A stretch of DNA of 64,000 nt from Litoribacillus peritrichatus (lineage in GTDB: Bacteria; Pseudomonadota; Gammaproteobacteria; Pseudomonadales; Litoribrevibacteraceae): NCBI RefSeq assembly GCF_039537985.1, contig NZ_BAABBN010000012.1, forward strand, positions 561,325-625,324, in the 5' to 3' direction. Below, in pieces: positions 25,258-35,900 of this stretch. The notes beneath the pieces were generated by a model, which saw only the letters and a list, made by a program, of their open reading frames with translations, was not told the origin of the DNA and searched no databases. The position numbers and the translations under genes were made by a program. The first letter of the stretch is position 1, and each line of letters begins with the position of its first letter.

Positions 25258-26580
25258 TTAAAGCACCATGGCCGCAAGCCAGCCAGCCAACAACAAAGGA
25301 ATGTTGAAGTGAATAAACGTCGGGATCACAGTATCACGCATGTGATTATGCTGACCGTCGGCATTCAGGCCAGCGGTTGGGCCTAAAGTGGAATCAGACG
25401 CTGGCGAGCCGGCATCCCCCAACGCACCCGCTGTACCAATCAAGGCAATAATCGCTAACGGGCTGAACCCCAACTGTATACAAAGCGGAACATAGATCGC
25501 CGCAATGATCGGGATTGTCGAGAAAGAAGAACCAATACCCATGGTTAATAGCAGCCCAACCACCAGTAGTAAAAACGCCGCTAACGCCTGATTTTCGCCA
25601 AAGAAACCGGTCGCACCATTCACTAAGGTATCAATGTGCCCTGTTGTTTTGAGTACTTCAGAGAAGCCTGATGCTGCAATCATGATGAAGCCGATTGACG
25701 CCATCATTTTAATACCATCGACCAAAACACCTTCGGATTCATTCCAGCGAACTACGCCCGTTGCAGAGAACACAACAAATCCCGCCATCGCGCCCAGCAC
25801 CATAGAATCCAGCCACAACTGAACCACAAACGCTACGACAATGGCAACCGATGCAACGACTAAAGATTTGGTATTGTAGCTACGCTCAACATGTTCCGTT
25901 TTCTCCGTTAAAGCGAGATTGTATTGGCGTTTACCACGATAACTCACCAACATGGCAATAATTAAACCAGTCAACATACCCAAAGCAGGTATCGCCATCG
26001 CCTTAACCACAGAAACACCCTCAGTGGCCAAACCGGCATCGGATACTTTGCTTAACAGGATGTCGTTCAAATAGATATTGCCGAAGCCGACCGGTAAAAA
26101 CATGTACGTCGTCACCAGGCCAAAGGTCAAAACACAAGCCACCAAACGTCGGTCAAGGTGTAATTTGGACATCACCAATAACAATGGCGGAATTAAGATA
26201 GGTATGAATGCGATATGGATCGGAATCAGGTTTTGCGAACAAACGGCGGCAATCAACAACATGCCCAATAAGCCATTTTTCAACCAAACCGTCTGAGGGC
26301 CGGAAACATCTTTACCCAAACGCTTTAAAATGGCATCGGCCAGCAAATGCGGTAAACCAGATAAAGAAATGGCCACGGCGAAACCACCCAACAAGGCATA
26401 GCTTAAAGCGATGTTGGCACCGCCACCGATACCGGTATTAAAAGCGTTGAGCGTGGTTTCAATGTCCAAACCACCCACCAGGCCACCGACAAAAGCGGCA
26501 ATAATCATCGATAACATCACGTGCATACGCGCCAGACTTAACGCCAACATCAACAACACGGCAACCACGACAGCATTCAT
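25258..26580 (-). CDS. Na+/H+ antiporter family protein
   Basis: The 440-residue integral membrane protein has about eleven to twelve hydrophobic segments and matches the NhaC/ArsB-like antiporter group of the HI1107 type, with conserved NAFNTGIGGGANIALSYALL, SQNLIPIHIAFIPILIPP and GDAGSPASDSTLGPTAGL. Such proteins exchange Na+ for H+ or carry small organic ions. AGGA lies seven bases before ATG. Its last 31 codons are duplicated at 24351. Confidence 0.85.
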   Translation of the reverse strand: MNAVVVAVLLMLALSLARMHVMLSMIIAAFVGGLVGGLDIETTLNAFNTGIGGGANIALSYALLGGFAVAISLSGLPHLLADAILKRLGKDVSGPQTVWLKNGLLGMLLIAAVCSQNLIPIHIAFIPILIPPLLLVMSKLHLDRRLVACVLTFGLVTTYMFLPVGFGNIYLNDILLSKVSDAGLATEGVSVVKAMAIPALGMLTGLIIAMLVSYRGKRQYNLALTEKTEHVERSYNTKSLVVASVAIVVAFVVQLWLDSMVLGAMAGFVVFSATGVVRWNESEGVLVDGIKMMASIGFIMIAASGFSEVLKTTGHIDTLVNGATGFFGENQALAAFLLLVVGLLLTMGIGSSFSTIPIIAAIYVPLCIQLGFSPLAIIALIGTAGALGDAGSPASDSTLGPTAGLNADGQHNHMRDTVIPTFIHFNIPLLLAGWLAAMVL

Positions 26581-26834
26581 TCTCTTATCCTAAATTTTTA
26601 GTGAGTTCGAGCACTAGCCAAATACCTGACCAGTCAGAAAGCGCGGCAAGATACCATAGATGGATAAGGTTTGCTTGTGTTGAAGTCAATGAATTCGTAA
26701 ACGGTCTGATTCTTCGGTCAGGTCTTGAGGGTGAGAGGGAAAAGTGCCATCTCACCCAATCCCCCCAAGATTATTCGTGTTTACAGCGGATTGCTTTGAA
26801 TCGCGGTTCTTCCCTCCCCTACTCTGTTCGTCCG

Positions 26835-27863
26835 TTATTCGGGCGTTTCCTCAAAAAGCACAATAGGCTTGTGACTTGGCAAAACAAACCGTTTTGGCAC
26901 ATCCTCTAAAGCAACGATTTCGGATTCAACCAGGCGAGGATTGATCATGCCGTTCGCCAAATCCTGAATCACCTCCGGCATGTAATTTCGAGAAGGGCAA
27001 AAGGAAGAGCGAAGGGTAACCCCGGAATAATGCATTTGCCCAATCGGAATCGGCACATCCTCAAAGAAAATCACCACATTCTCACACACAGCGCCTGGTG
27101 CCGCAGCCAATAAACATAAGCGCAGTGACTCTGCGCCTTGCCGCTCGTTAACGATCACATCATAAATGGGCGGGAGTTCAATACCATCAACCCAGACAAC
27201 CGTACTTGCGCCCAGTTCACTCGCCACCGCCAAACGGGTCGGATCATCATCCACGTAGGTGACCAACCCCGCGCCTGCGGCAATGGCCCACTGCACAGCG
27301 TAAAGTCCATAACCAGCGTTGCTGGTAATAAGCACTTTTGCTTCTGGTTTATTTCTGACATGAGGAACCACGGTACTCCAGGCATCCGTCAAGGTATCAC
27401 CAGCGGCAACGGCAGAAATAGGATCAAGGCCATCGGGAATTTTGATCAGCGCATGGTCTGCATACGGAACCCGATAACGTTCGGTGAACATGCCACCAAA
27501 GTTTTCTCCGTCCGGCATGCCATAAGCCGGTATCAAGGGGGTTTGTTTGCTATCACAGTTCAGCGGTTTCTTGTTGCTGCATGAAGGACACTCACCGCAT
27601 GATCTGTGATACGGCACTGCCACGACATCACCAATTTCAAATTCAGTAACCGCCTCGCCTTTATCAATAATTCGGGCAACGGACTCATGGCCAATCGCAA
27701 ACGGAGGCTCAAACGGGCTTTTGCCAGAAATGATCATATTGTCAACGTAACAGGTGCTGGCCGCAATCGTCTGCACAAGTACTTCGTGATCCGACATTAC
27801 TTGTGGTTCCTTAATATCACGCCATCCGACTTGATTGATTCCTTCGAAAAATAAACTGCGCAT
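26835..27863 (-). CDS. Zinc-dependent medium-chain alcohol dehydrogenase
   Basis: The 342-residue protein has catalytic zinc ligands Cys38 and His59-Glu60 (AIGHES), and the structural zinc lobe Cys89, Cys92, Cys95 and Cys103 (RSCGECPSCSNKKPLNC). A Rossmann region follows (VLITSNAGYGLYAVQWAIAAGA, VDDD). The Asp pair after the second strand favours NAD over NADP. The substrate is unknown. AAGGAG lies upstream. It follows the thioesterase gene by 69 bases and is probably co-transcribed. Confidence 0.85.
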   Translation of the reverse strand: MRSLFFEGINQVGWRDIKEPQVMSDHEVLVQTIAASTCYVDNMIISGKSPFEPPFAIGHESVARIIDKGEAVTEFEIGDVVAVPYHRSCGECPSCSNKKPLNCDSKQTPLIPAYGMPDGENFGGMFTERYRVPYADHALIKIPDGLDPISAVAAGDTLTDAWSTVVPHVRNKPEAKVLITSNAGYGLYAVQWAIAAGAGLVTYVDDDPTRLAVASELGASTVVWVDGIELPPIYDVIVNERQGAESLRLCLLAAAPGAVCENVVIFFEDVPIPIGQMHYSGVTLRSSFCPSRNYMPEVIQDLANGMINPRLVESEIVALEDVPKRFVLPSHKPIVLFEETPE

Positions 27864-27932
27864 ATCTTATCTCCTTGTTTTAGATGCAAATAACGATACG
27901 TTTTTGAAAGTAATTCAGGCAAAGCACTTCGT

Positions 27933-28472
27933 TTAAAACGCCTTTAACGCCCGATCCATCAACGCTTCTTCCGATTGCTTCCAAAATTCAATCGTCGGAT
28001 GCAATTCGCAATCACCGCGATTCAGCTCAAATTTCTCATCCACCAACTTCTGGGCAACCAGGCCTCGCTTGGACACAAACCCACATTTGAAATAACCCAC
28101 TGCGGCAATGGAACCATCCGCCTTCACGAATCGAAAGTGCATATAGGCCCACTTCTCATCCCAGCAATCCATTTTGTAATGCACATTAAATTTTTCGAAC
28201 GGCTTTAATTGCTTTCGATAACTAATCAGCCCGCCCGCTGTCATGGGCTTCCAGCCTAACTTTAAAGCCTTCGCCAAAATGCCCACACGCATTCCCTGCT
28301 CGATGATGAGCAAATCCACTAAGGTGGCATACCGGCCATTATTAAGGTGGCCATTGATATCAATGTCGTTAGGCAGAACCCGCAAGGTACGAACCAGCTC
28401 ATCGGTAGGGCTGATGTTCGATAAAAAATTGCCGCAAATAAAAGCTAAGATCAGGCGTAAATAAAGATTCAT
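27933..28472 (-). CDS. Hotdog-fold thioesterase (THEM6/4HBT-like)
   Basis: The 179-residue protein has the hotdog signature VLPNDIDINGHLNNGRYATL, with Asp and Asn/His residues that act in acyl-CoA thioesterases, and a following YKMDCWDEKWAYMHFRF strand region. An N-terminal hydrophobic segment may anchor it. It is divergent from an HxlR gene and upstream of an alcohol dehydrogenase, suggesting inducible handling of an acyl or aldehyde compound. Confidence 0.75.
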   Translation of the reverse strand: MNLYLRLILAFICGNFLSNISPTDELVRTLRVLPNDIDINGHLNNGRYATLVDLLIIEQGMRVGILAKALKLGWKPMTAGGLISYRKQLKPFEKFNVHYKMDCWDEKWAYMHFRFVKADGSIAAVGYFKCGFVSKRGLVAQKLVDEKFELNRGDCELHPTIEFWKQSEEALMDRALKAF

Positions 28473-28500
28473 AGAGCATTACTTCCTTATAATTTGACTA

Positions 28501-28573
28501 GTGACTTTAATTTTTAAAGTTACTATAAACAAACATCAATCCGAATTACAAGAGTAACTTTAAAAATTAAAGT
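28501..28573. promoter_or_regulatory. Two 17-bp palindromes: likely HxlR operators
   Basis: ACTTTAA-TTT-TTAAAGT (28504-28520) and ACTTTAA-AAA-TTAAAGT (28557-28573) lie between the divergent thioesterase and HxlR genes, 53 bases centre to centre (about five helical turns). Flanks also match in inverted orientation, giving a 21-bp inverted repeat. Paired operators on one helix face suggest cooperative or looping control of both promoters. Confidence 0.75.
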
Positions 28574-28639
28574 GATAATGTTAAATTGTGCTTAAATTCA
28601 TTGAAGTACGATTGTCTGGAGCTAAACCAAAACTAAGCC

Positions 28640-29065
28640 ATGAATGATATTGATCAATTTTCACACCGCTCTCACTGCCCTCTCGCCAGTTCCCTCGATT
28701 TTTTGGGAGACAAGTGGAGTCTTCTGATCGTCCGAGATTTAATTTATAACGGAAAGTGCACCTTCAAGGATTTTCAGGAATCGTCTGAAAAAATGCCTAC
28801 CAATACTTTGGCTGAACGTTTAAAAAGACTGGAGACGTTAGGCATCATCAGTAAAGAACCCTACCAGGAACGGCCGGTTCGTTATCAATACGCTTTAGCA
28901 GAAAAAGGCATGGCATTGATTCCGGCCATTAAAGAAATAGTGCTGTGGGGTCAGAAATACATTGATTCCACAATCACTATTGTTCAGGAGGTTGATGGGG
29001 TAGAAACCATGACCCGCCCGGTATCAGTGGATGAAGAAACAAAAAGAGCGTATCTGAAACAATAG
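28640..29065 (+). CDS. HxlR-family transcriptional regulator
   Basis: The 141-residue winged-helix protein has Cys13 in HCPLASSLDFLGDKWSLLIV, FKDFQESSEKMPTNTLAERLKRLE and the wing PVRYQYALAEKG. It likely represses itself and the divergent thioesterase-dehydrogenase pair through the two palindromes. The conserved Cys could respond to electrophiles such as aldehydes, which would fit the dehydrogenase, but this is inference. Confidence 0.9.
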   Translation: MNDIDQFSHRSHCPLASSLDFLGDKWSLLIVRDLIYNGKCTFKDFQESSEKMPTNTLAERLKRLETLGIISKEPYQERPVRYQYALAEKGMALIPAIKEIVLWGQKYIDSTITIVQEVDGVETMTRPVSVDEETKRAYLKQ

Positions 29066-29103
29066 TGCCCCATAAAGTAAGCGCACTGACGTTCAGCTTA
29101 AAC

Positions 29104-29754
29104 TCAACATTGAAGCTCTGCATCCAAGTGCAGATGATCTTTCTTACCTGTCACCGAAGGGGCAATCATGCCCTCCTTTGAGAGATAAGAAAGCAAGTAC
29201 TCGACACATTGCGCCACCGAGTTATCGGCCGTATCAAGGGTGATTTCGGGTGAATCAGGGATTTCGTATTTTGAGTCGATGCCAGTGAAGTTCTGAATTT
29301 CGCCCGCCCTGGCTTTTTTGTATAAGCCTTTCGCGTCACGGCGTTCGCATACAGCCAGGGGCGTACTGACATAGACTTCAATAAATTCGTTTTCCGGAAA
29401 CAGCGCTCTCACGAGTTGACGATCACTTTTGAAAGGCGAAATAAAAGCAGACATCACGATTAAACCCGCATCTGTAAACAGTTTAGAGGTTTCACCCACT
29501 CTGCGAATATTCTCCACCCGGTCCTGATCACTAAAGCCAAGATCTTTATTAAGACCATGACGGACATTATCCCCGTCCAGCAGAAACGTATGGTAACCAA
29601 GCCGATGCAGTGCTTGATCCAACCCGTTGGCAATCGTGGATTTACCGGCACAACTCAATCCGGTGAACCAGAGCAGGCATGGCTTCTGACGCTTTTGTGC
29701 CGCTCGTTCTGATTTGGTAACGGTGTGTGCGTGCCAAACGATTTCATTGTTCAT
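29104..29754 (-). CDS. cysC: Adenylylsulfate kinase
   Basis: The 216-residue protein phosphorylates adenylyl sulfate to PAPS in sulfate assimilation. The P-loop GLSCAGKST (residues 32-40) is followed by LLDGDNVRHGLNKDLGFS and the ENIRRVGE motif, then FISPF and the YKKARAGEIQNFTGID lid region, all diagnostic of CysC. Length is close to the family norm with a short C-terminal extension. No cysD or cysN is next to it; it ends a minus-strand block, 172 bases after the giant surface protein gene. Confidence 0.95.
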   Translation of the reverse strand: MNNEIVWHAHTVTKSERAAQKRQKPCLLWFTGLSCAGKSTIANGLDQALHRLGYHTFLLDGDNVRHGLNKDLGFSDQDRVENIRRVGETSKLFTDAGLIVMSAFISPFKSDRQLVRALFPENEFIEVYVSTPLAVCERRDAKGLYKKARAGEIQNFTGIDSKYEIPDSPEITLDTADNSVAQCVEYLLSYLSKEGMIAPSVTGKKDHLHLDAELQC

Positions 29755-29925
29755 AAGATCAGAAACTTCCCACAGACAGACAACACCAAACCTTGGTTTT
29801 TCACTAAATCATCCATTAAGCCTGTCCGTTGAATAATCCATTCATTCACAACAATACGTCACCATCATCAATACTTCGCCATCATCAAGACGTCACCATT
29901 AATACCTAACAGTGTCGACGAACAC

Positions 29926-32900
29926 TTACTCCCAAGGCCGACGCAGGCGTATGTTGTGATTCCATCGTGTGCCATAAAATGCCAACAAGCTCAACAGTAG
30001 CATAATCAAACTTAAGTCCACACTACCGCCGCCACTTCCGCTGCTTCGTATTTGGGTGGTGCCCGGATCTGTTTCACCACCTCCGGCAACATTTACGCCC
30101 ACGCCGCCCGGATCATTAATGCTGCCATTTGCCAGACCGTCCGCATCATTCGGGCCACCGTCCTCAATGGTCAACTGAACACACCAATCGCCTTCGTTCA
30201 ATCCAGAACGATAATCCTCTGCTTGTGGTGATGGGCAATGACCTTCTTCACCCGGCGCAGACATAACGCTGTTACTGGCATTTTCTACAAAAGTAAACCA
30301 AACACCGTCAAACTTACGGTATATCGCATTCTCGGGTATGGGCTCGCTCTGTGCGATTACGACATTGACACTTTGCCCAATCAAAGGCAACTCGTTAACC
30401 ACAAAGTCAAAGTAGCCACTGAGGTTATTAAACGAATCTTCCGGCAGTGCCATTTCTTCAGGAAGTGCATCTGTATCCAGTTTGGCACCTCGTCCGTCGT
30501 TCGATAAAGCTCGTTCCCCCAAGACCATTTTCACACCAGGATCGGCTTCAAGTAAGAACGAAAATCCATCTTCCGGAGCACTGTTCAGCACATTCGACAG
30601 GCTGATTGCATCCAGATAATTCGGTTGGCCATCCTGATCATCATCCGCCCAACCCTCATCAATATCTGCGATGCCATCGTTATCACTGTCTTGAGTTTCA
30701 CTCAGCGCTGCGAGCGCTTCAACAACCCGGTATGAGAGGTTTACTTCATTGGTTATGGCAGGAGTGCCGTTGTCCGTCACACTTAAAGTCACGCTATAAA
30801 TGCCTGGAGCTAAGTCAGCAGGATTAAGCTGGCGCTGCAGATCCGTTACAAACGTTGGAGTAACACCATCAGAGAAATCCCATTCTATGGTGTGTTGATC
30901 GTTCGGATTCGGATCATTCACCGTAGAAGTAAAGCTCACTAGCCCACCACCTTGTTCGATGATCAGGCGATCTGAACCATTCTGAACCAGGCTCAATCCG
31001 ACACGTGGCGCTACGTTATCTTCCACAATACTCAACGTATGACGGTTGTTAGCATCAAAATTACCATCGCCCGTCAGTACCACTACCAACGTCTCGATTC
31101 CTTCGGTGACGTCATCCTGAGAAATCACAAACGGAATGCCACCAGCAAGTTCGTCCTCTTCAAAAGTCACACTGCCAGCCGTCAGGTTATGATCTTCTGA
31201 GTTCGCACTGCCTTCCAACTCATAAGAAATAGTCACCGGATACTCAGGCGCGGCACCGTTCAATATCACTTCAATGCGACCACTGAATCCTTCTCCCACA
31301 ATCTGACCACTGCTGAGAGAGATCAACGGATGGACATCCACTTGTTGCTGAACTTCTGCCCGGTTACCTGCGGCATCGGTTGCAAACCAGGTTAATTGAT
31401 GTCGACCCGGCGCTAAGTTCAGAGACGATTCGCCGAGTAAATTGACGGCCACCTCACCATCCAGGCCATCAACCGCAGTCGGGATGTCAAAACCGGACAC
31501 TTGGGTTAATAATCCAGTGGCATTGAATTCCAAAGGTTCAGGAGACGCAATGACCGGAGCCTGATCATCAAGTAACGGGTTACTCGATTGAAGTGCTTCT
31601 TCAAGATTACTCAAACCATCATTATCAGCATCTTCTGCGGCATCAGCCGAATTAAACGGGTTAAAGCCATTCGCAAGCTCAAATTCATCACTCATACCGT
31701 CGTTATCGTCGTCAGTATCTTCGTGATTGGCGATGCCATCGGTGTCATTATCACCGACCACCTCAATCGAGAAAGCAGCCAGTTCCGCATTAAATTCGCC
31801 ATCACTGACCTGCACCACAATATCAGCATAAACACCTGCATCCCCCACCGTAGGAGAACCCTGCAATTCACCTGTGCTTGGATCAAGCGTTAACCAGCCA
31901 GGAAGATTACTGGCCGTAGTGGTCAGTGAGTCATTATCAACATCCGAAATCAAAGGCGTAAAACGATAATCCCCGCCTTCCAAAACAGTGGTCAACGGTG
32001 TACCAGAAATCACCGGCGTATCATTTACGCTGGAGATCTGTATCGTCACTGTCGCTGTGTTCGACACCCCTCCTTCGTTATCACTCACGGAGTAACGGAA
32101 AGTATCTACACCGTTAAAATCAGCATTCGGAGTATAAGTCGCCACACCCGTACTGGTGTCAATCGTAACGGAGCCATTGTCCGGCTGAGTAAGCGCCAGA
32201 CTGGTCACCGATTCCGGCGGTAAACTCTCAGATTGGGCCAATGCAATACTGGCTGGATCTAAGCTGCCGTCAACGTCCTGATCGTTCGCTAATAAGTCAA
32301 TGGTCACCGACGAATCCTCTTCCGTAACGGCGCTGTCATTGTTCGCAATTGGTAAATCGTTTACCGCATCGACGGTAATGGTAACTGTAGCCACATTTGA
32401 AGTACTTCCTTCAATGTCACTGATGGTATAACTGAAGCTGTCATTACCGCCAAAATCTGCCACTGGCGTGTAATGCAACAGCCCGTTAATCAGGCTGACA
32501 CTGCCATGAGCAGGCATACTGACAATCACCAAACTGGAAGCATCCAAATCGCTATCAATATCATTGTCATTGCCTGCAACGTTGATATCGAAGCTGGTAT
32601 CTTCGAGCAGTACAGCAATATCATCACTGGCAACAGGCGCATCATTGACCCCCTGTACGGTCACCGTAACCTCAGTTGCTGCCGAGACCGCATTTTCAGC
32701 GTCTTTCACTGTGTATGTGAAGGTATCTGAACCAAAGAAGTTGTCATTCGGTGTATAAATGATGGAGCCATCCGTTTGAGCTTCCGCCAATCCATTCGAT
32801 GGTTGAGCTACAGTCGTAACGCTGCTTGCAACCAGTTGACCGTCCACATCCGTATCATTATGCAATACTGAAATTGTAACCGCCGTGTCTTCGTTGGTGG

Positions 32901-35900
32901 TAGCAGTATCACTTTGTGTCGTAGGCGCATCGTTGGCGCCCGATACATTAATGCTTACGATAGCAGTATTCGACTCCAGACCGGCATTGTCATCCACTTT
33001 GTAGCTGAAAATGTCACTGCCGTTATAATTGGCTTCTGGTGTATAGATAACTTTTCCATCTGCAACACTTGCCTGGCCATGTTCCGGCTGTATCGTTACC
33101 GTTAAGCTCTGAAGGTTGATATCACTCGCACCATCGACATCCAGGTCGTTCGCCAACACATCGACAGTTAACGAATTATCCTCGATGACCGCTGCAGCAT
33201 CATTCACCGCCACTGGCGCATCGTTCACGTTGTTCACGGTTACTGTCACGGTCGTTGGCGCTGACGTATTCCCTTGCAAATCATTGACAATATAAGCAAA
33301 GGTATCGACACCGTTATAGTCAGAGGTTGGCGTGTAGGTAATAAAACCATTGGCGGTGTTAATACTGGTGACACCGTTCGTTGCGGCAGTATAGATGCTG
33401 ACACTGGCCGGATTCAACGTACCTCCTGGCCCCTGATCATTACTTAACACGTCAATTTGAATACTGTTGTCTTCATCGACGGTCGCCACATCGCTGCTTG
33501 TCTCATTATCGTCATTGCTAATGATCACGGTTTGTTGCTGAGTACCCTGCTCACTGACAGAGCCACCACTGACCCCTGAAATATCTACAATGATGGTTTC
33601 ATCACTTTCCTCAGTGCTGTCTTGAACCGCAGTCAAAGTAACGGTACCTGTCGTTTGACCGGCCGTGACGGTAATAGCATCTGCCGACTTGGTATAGTCA
33701 CTGGCGCTGGCGGTACCGGCATATTCCAAACTGATGACAACATCTTCAAAGGTCGGCTTGTTCAGGATCGCAGTTAAGGTACTGGTGCCCGCTTCCGCGA
33801 TAGAACTGTTACTTACCAACAACGTAACGGTTGCGGTGTCATCATCTGTGATGGTCACGGTTTGCTGTTGGGTATTATTTTCACTGGCGAAACCACCATT
33901 TACCCCAGTGATGTCAACAATGATGGTTTCATTCGCTTCGACTAAGGTGTCCGACGTAGCCACCAAAGTAGCCGTACTGGTCGTTTGACCGGCAACAATG
34001 GTTATGGTGTCTGCCGGTGTTACATAATCACTGCCGTTGGTTGCGGTACCGGTATAGCCCAGACTGACAACCACCGCTTCAAACGTGGCTTTATCCAGAG
34101 ACGCTGTCAAAGTACTGGAGCCTGCCGTTTCACCGATGGTACTGGCGCTTACCGTTAACGAGACAACCGAGCTGTCATCATCAATAATGGTCACCGTCTG
34201 CTGTTGCGTACCGCTTTCATTGGCAGAGCCACCACTTACACCTGAGATATCAGCGATGATGGTCTCATCCGCTTCAACATCAGAATCGGACAGCGCCGTC
34301 AAAGTGACCGAACCACTGGTTTGACCTGCTGCAATGGTAATCGAGCCTGCGGGGGTCACGTAATCAGTGCCACTGCTTGCAGTACCGGTATAACTCAAAC
34401 TCACAACCACGTCTTCAATTGTTACTTTATCCAAAGTTGCAGTTAAGATACTTGAGCCAGACGCTTCTGCTATGGAGCTACTGCTGGCTGTTAATGTGAC
34501 GGCTACCGTGTCATCATCCAAGATGGTCACCGTTTTTTGTTGCAGGCCACTTTCACTGGCGGAACCGCCGTTCACCCCGGTCACATCCACAATGATGGTT
34601 TCATCCGTTTCTATTGCGGGATCTGATATTGCCGTTAAGGTAGCAGAGCCTGTGGTTTGGCCTGCACTGATGGTAATGGCCCCGGCTGGCGTCGCATAAT
34701 CGCTGCCACTTGTTGCCGTGCCGGTATAGCCCAGGCTGACCGTCACATCTTCGAACGTTGCTTTATCTAGGGTCGCTGTTAAAGTGCTGGTGCCCGCCGC
34801 TTCCGCAATGGCGCTGGTGCTGACCGCCAAAGTAACGACAGCACTGTCATCATCTGTGATGGTAACGGTTTGCTGTTGGGTATTATTTTCACTGGCGAAA
34901 CCACCAGTTACCCCGGTGATGTCAACAATGATGGTTTCATTCGCCTCTACCAAGGTATCCGAAGTCGTGATCAAGGCAATCGTATTGGTAGTTTGACCTG
35001 CGGCGATGGTTATAGAGTCGGCCTGTGTGAGGTAATCACTGCCATGAGTAGCCGTTCCGGTATAGCCCAAACTTACGACAACCGGTTCAAACGTGGCTTT
35101 ATCCAGAGTCACTGTCAAAGTACTGGAGCCTGCCGTTTCGCCAATGGTACTGGCGCTTACCGTTAACGAGACAACCGTGCTGTCGTCATCAATAATGGTC
35201 ACCGTCTGCTGTTGCGTACCGTTTTCATTGGCAGAGCCACCACTTACACCTGAGATATCAGCAATAATGGTCTCATCCGCTTCAACAGCAGTGTCCGAAG
35301 TCGCCGTCAAAGTGACTGAGCCACTGGTTTGACCTGCTGCAATGGTAATCGAGCCTGCGGGGGTCACATAATCAGTGCCGCTGCTTGCAGTACCAGTATA
35401 ACTCAAACTCACAACCACATCTTCAATCGTTATTTTATCCAAGGTTGCCGTTAAAGTGCTGGTGCCCGCCGCTTCTGCCATGGAGCTACTGCTGGCTGTT
35501 AATGTGACGGCTACCGTGTCATCATCCAAGATGGTCACCGTTTTTTGTTGCGAGCCACTTTCACTGGCAGAGCCGCCACTCACCCCGGTGACATCGACTA
35601 TGACAGTTTCATCCGTTTCTATAGAAGAGTCCGACGTTGCGGTCAGAATGACTGAGCCTGAAGTTTGGCCTGCAGTAATAGTTATGGAACCTGCAGATAC
35701 TGCGTAATCACTGCCACTGGTTGCCGTGCCGGTATACCCCAGGCTGACAGTCACATCTTCGAACGTTACTTTGTCCAAGTTAGCAATTATTGTGCTGGTG
35801 CCTGCAGCTTCAGCAATTGAACTGTCACTAACCGTTAATGTGACGAGCGCGCTGTCGTCGTCAGTGATTATGACCGTTTGCTGCTGGGTTCCGCTCTCAC

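Noticed and set aside
25201..25386. Plus-strand 61-codon frame
   Set aside because: It is mostly antisense to the conserved end of the antiporter gene.
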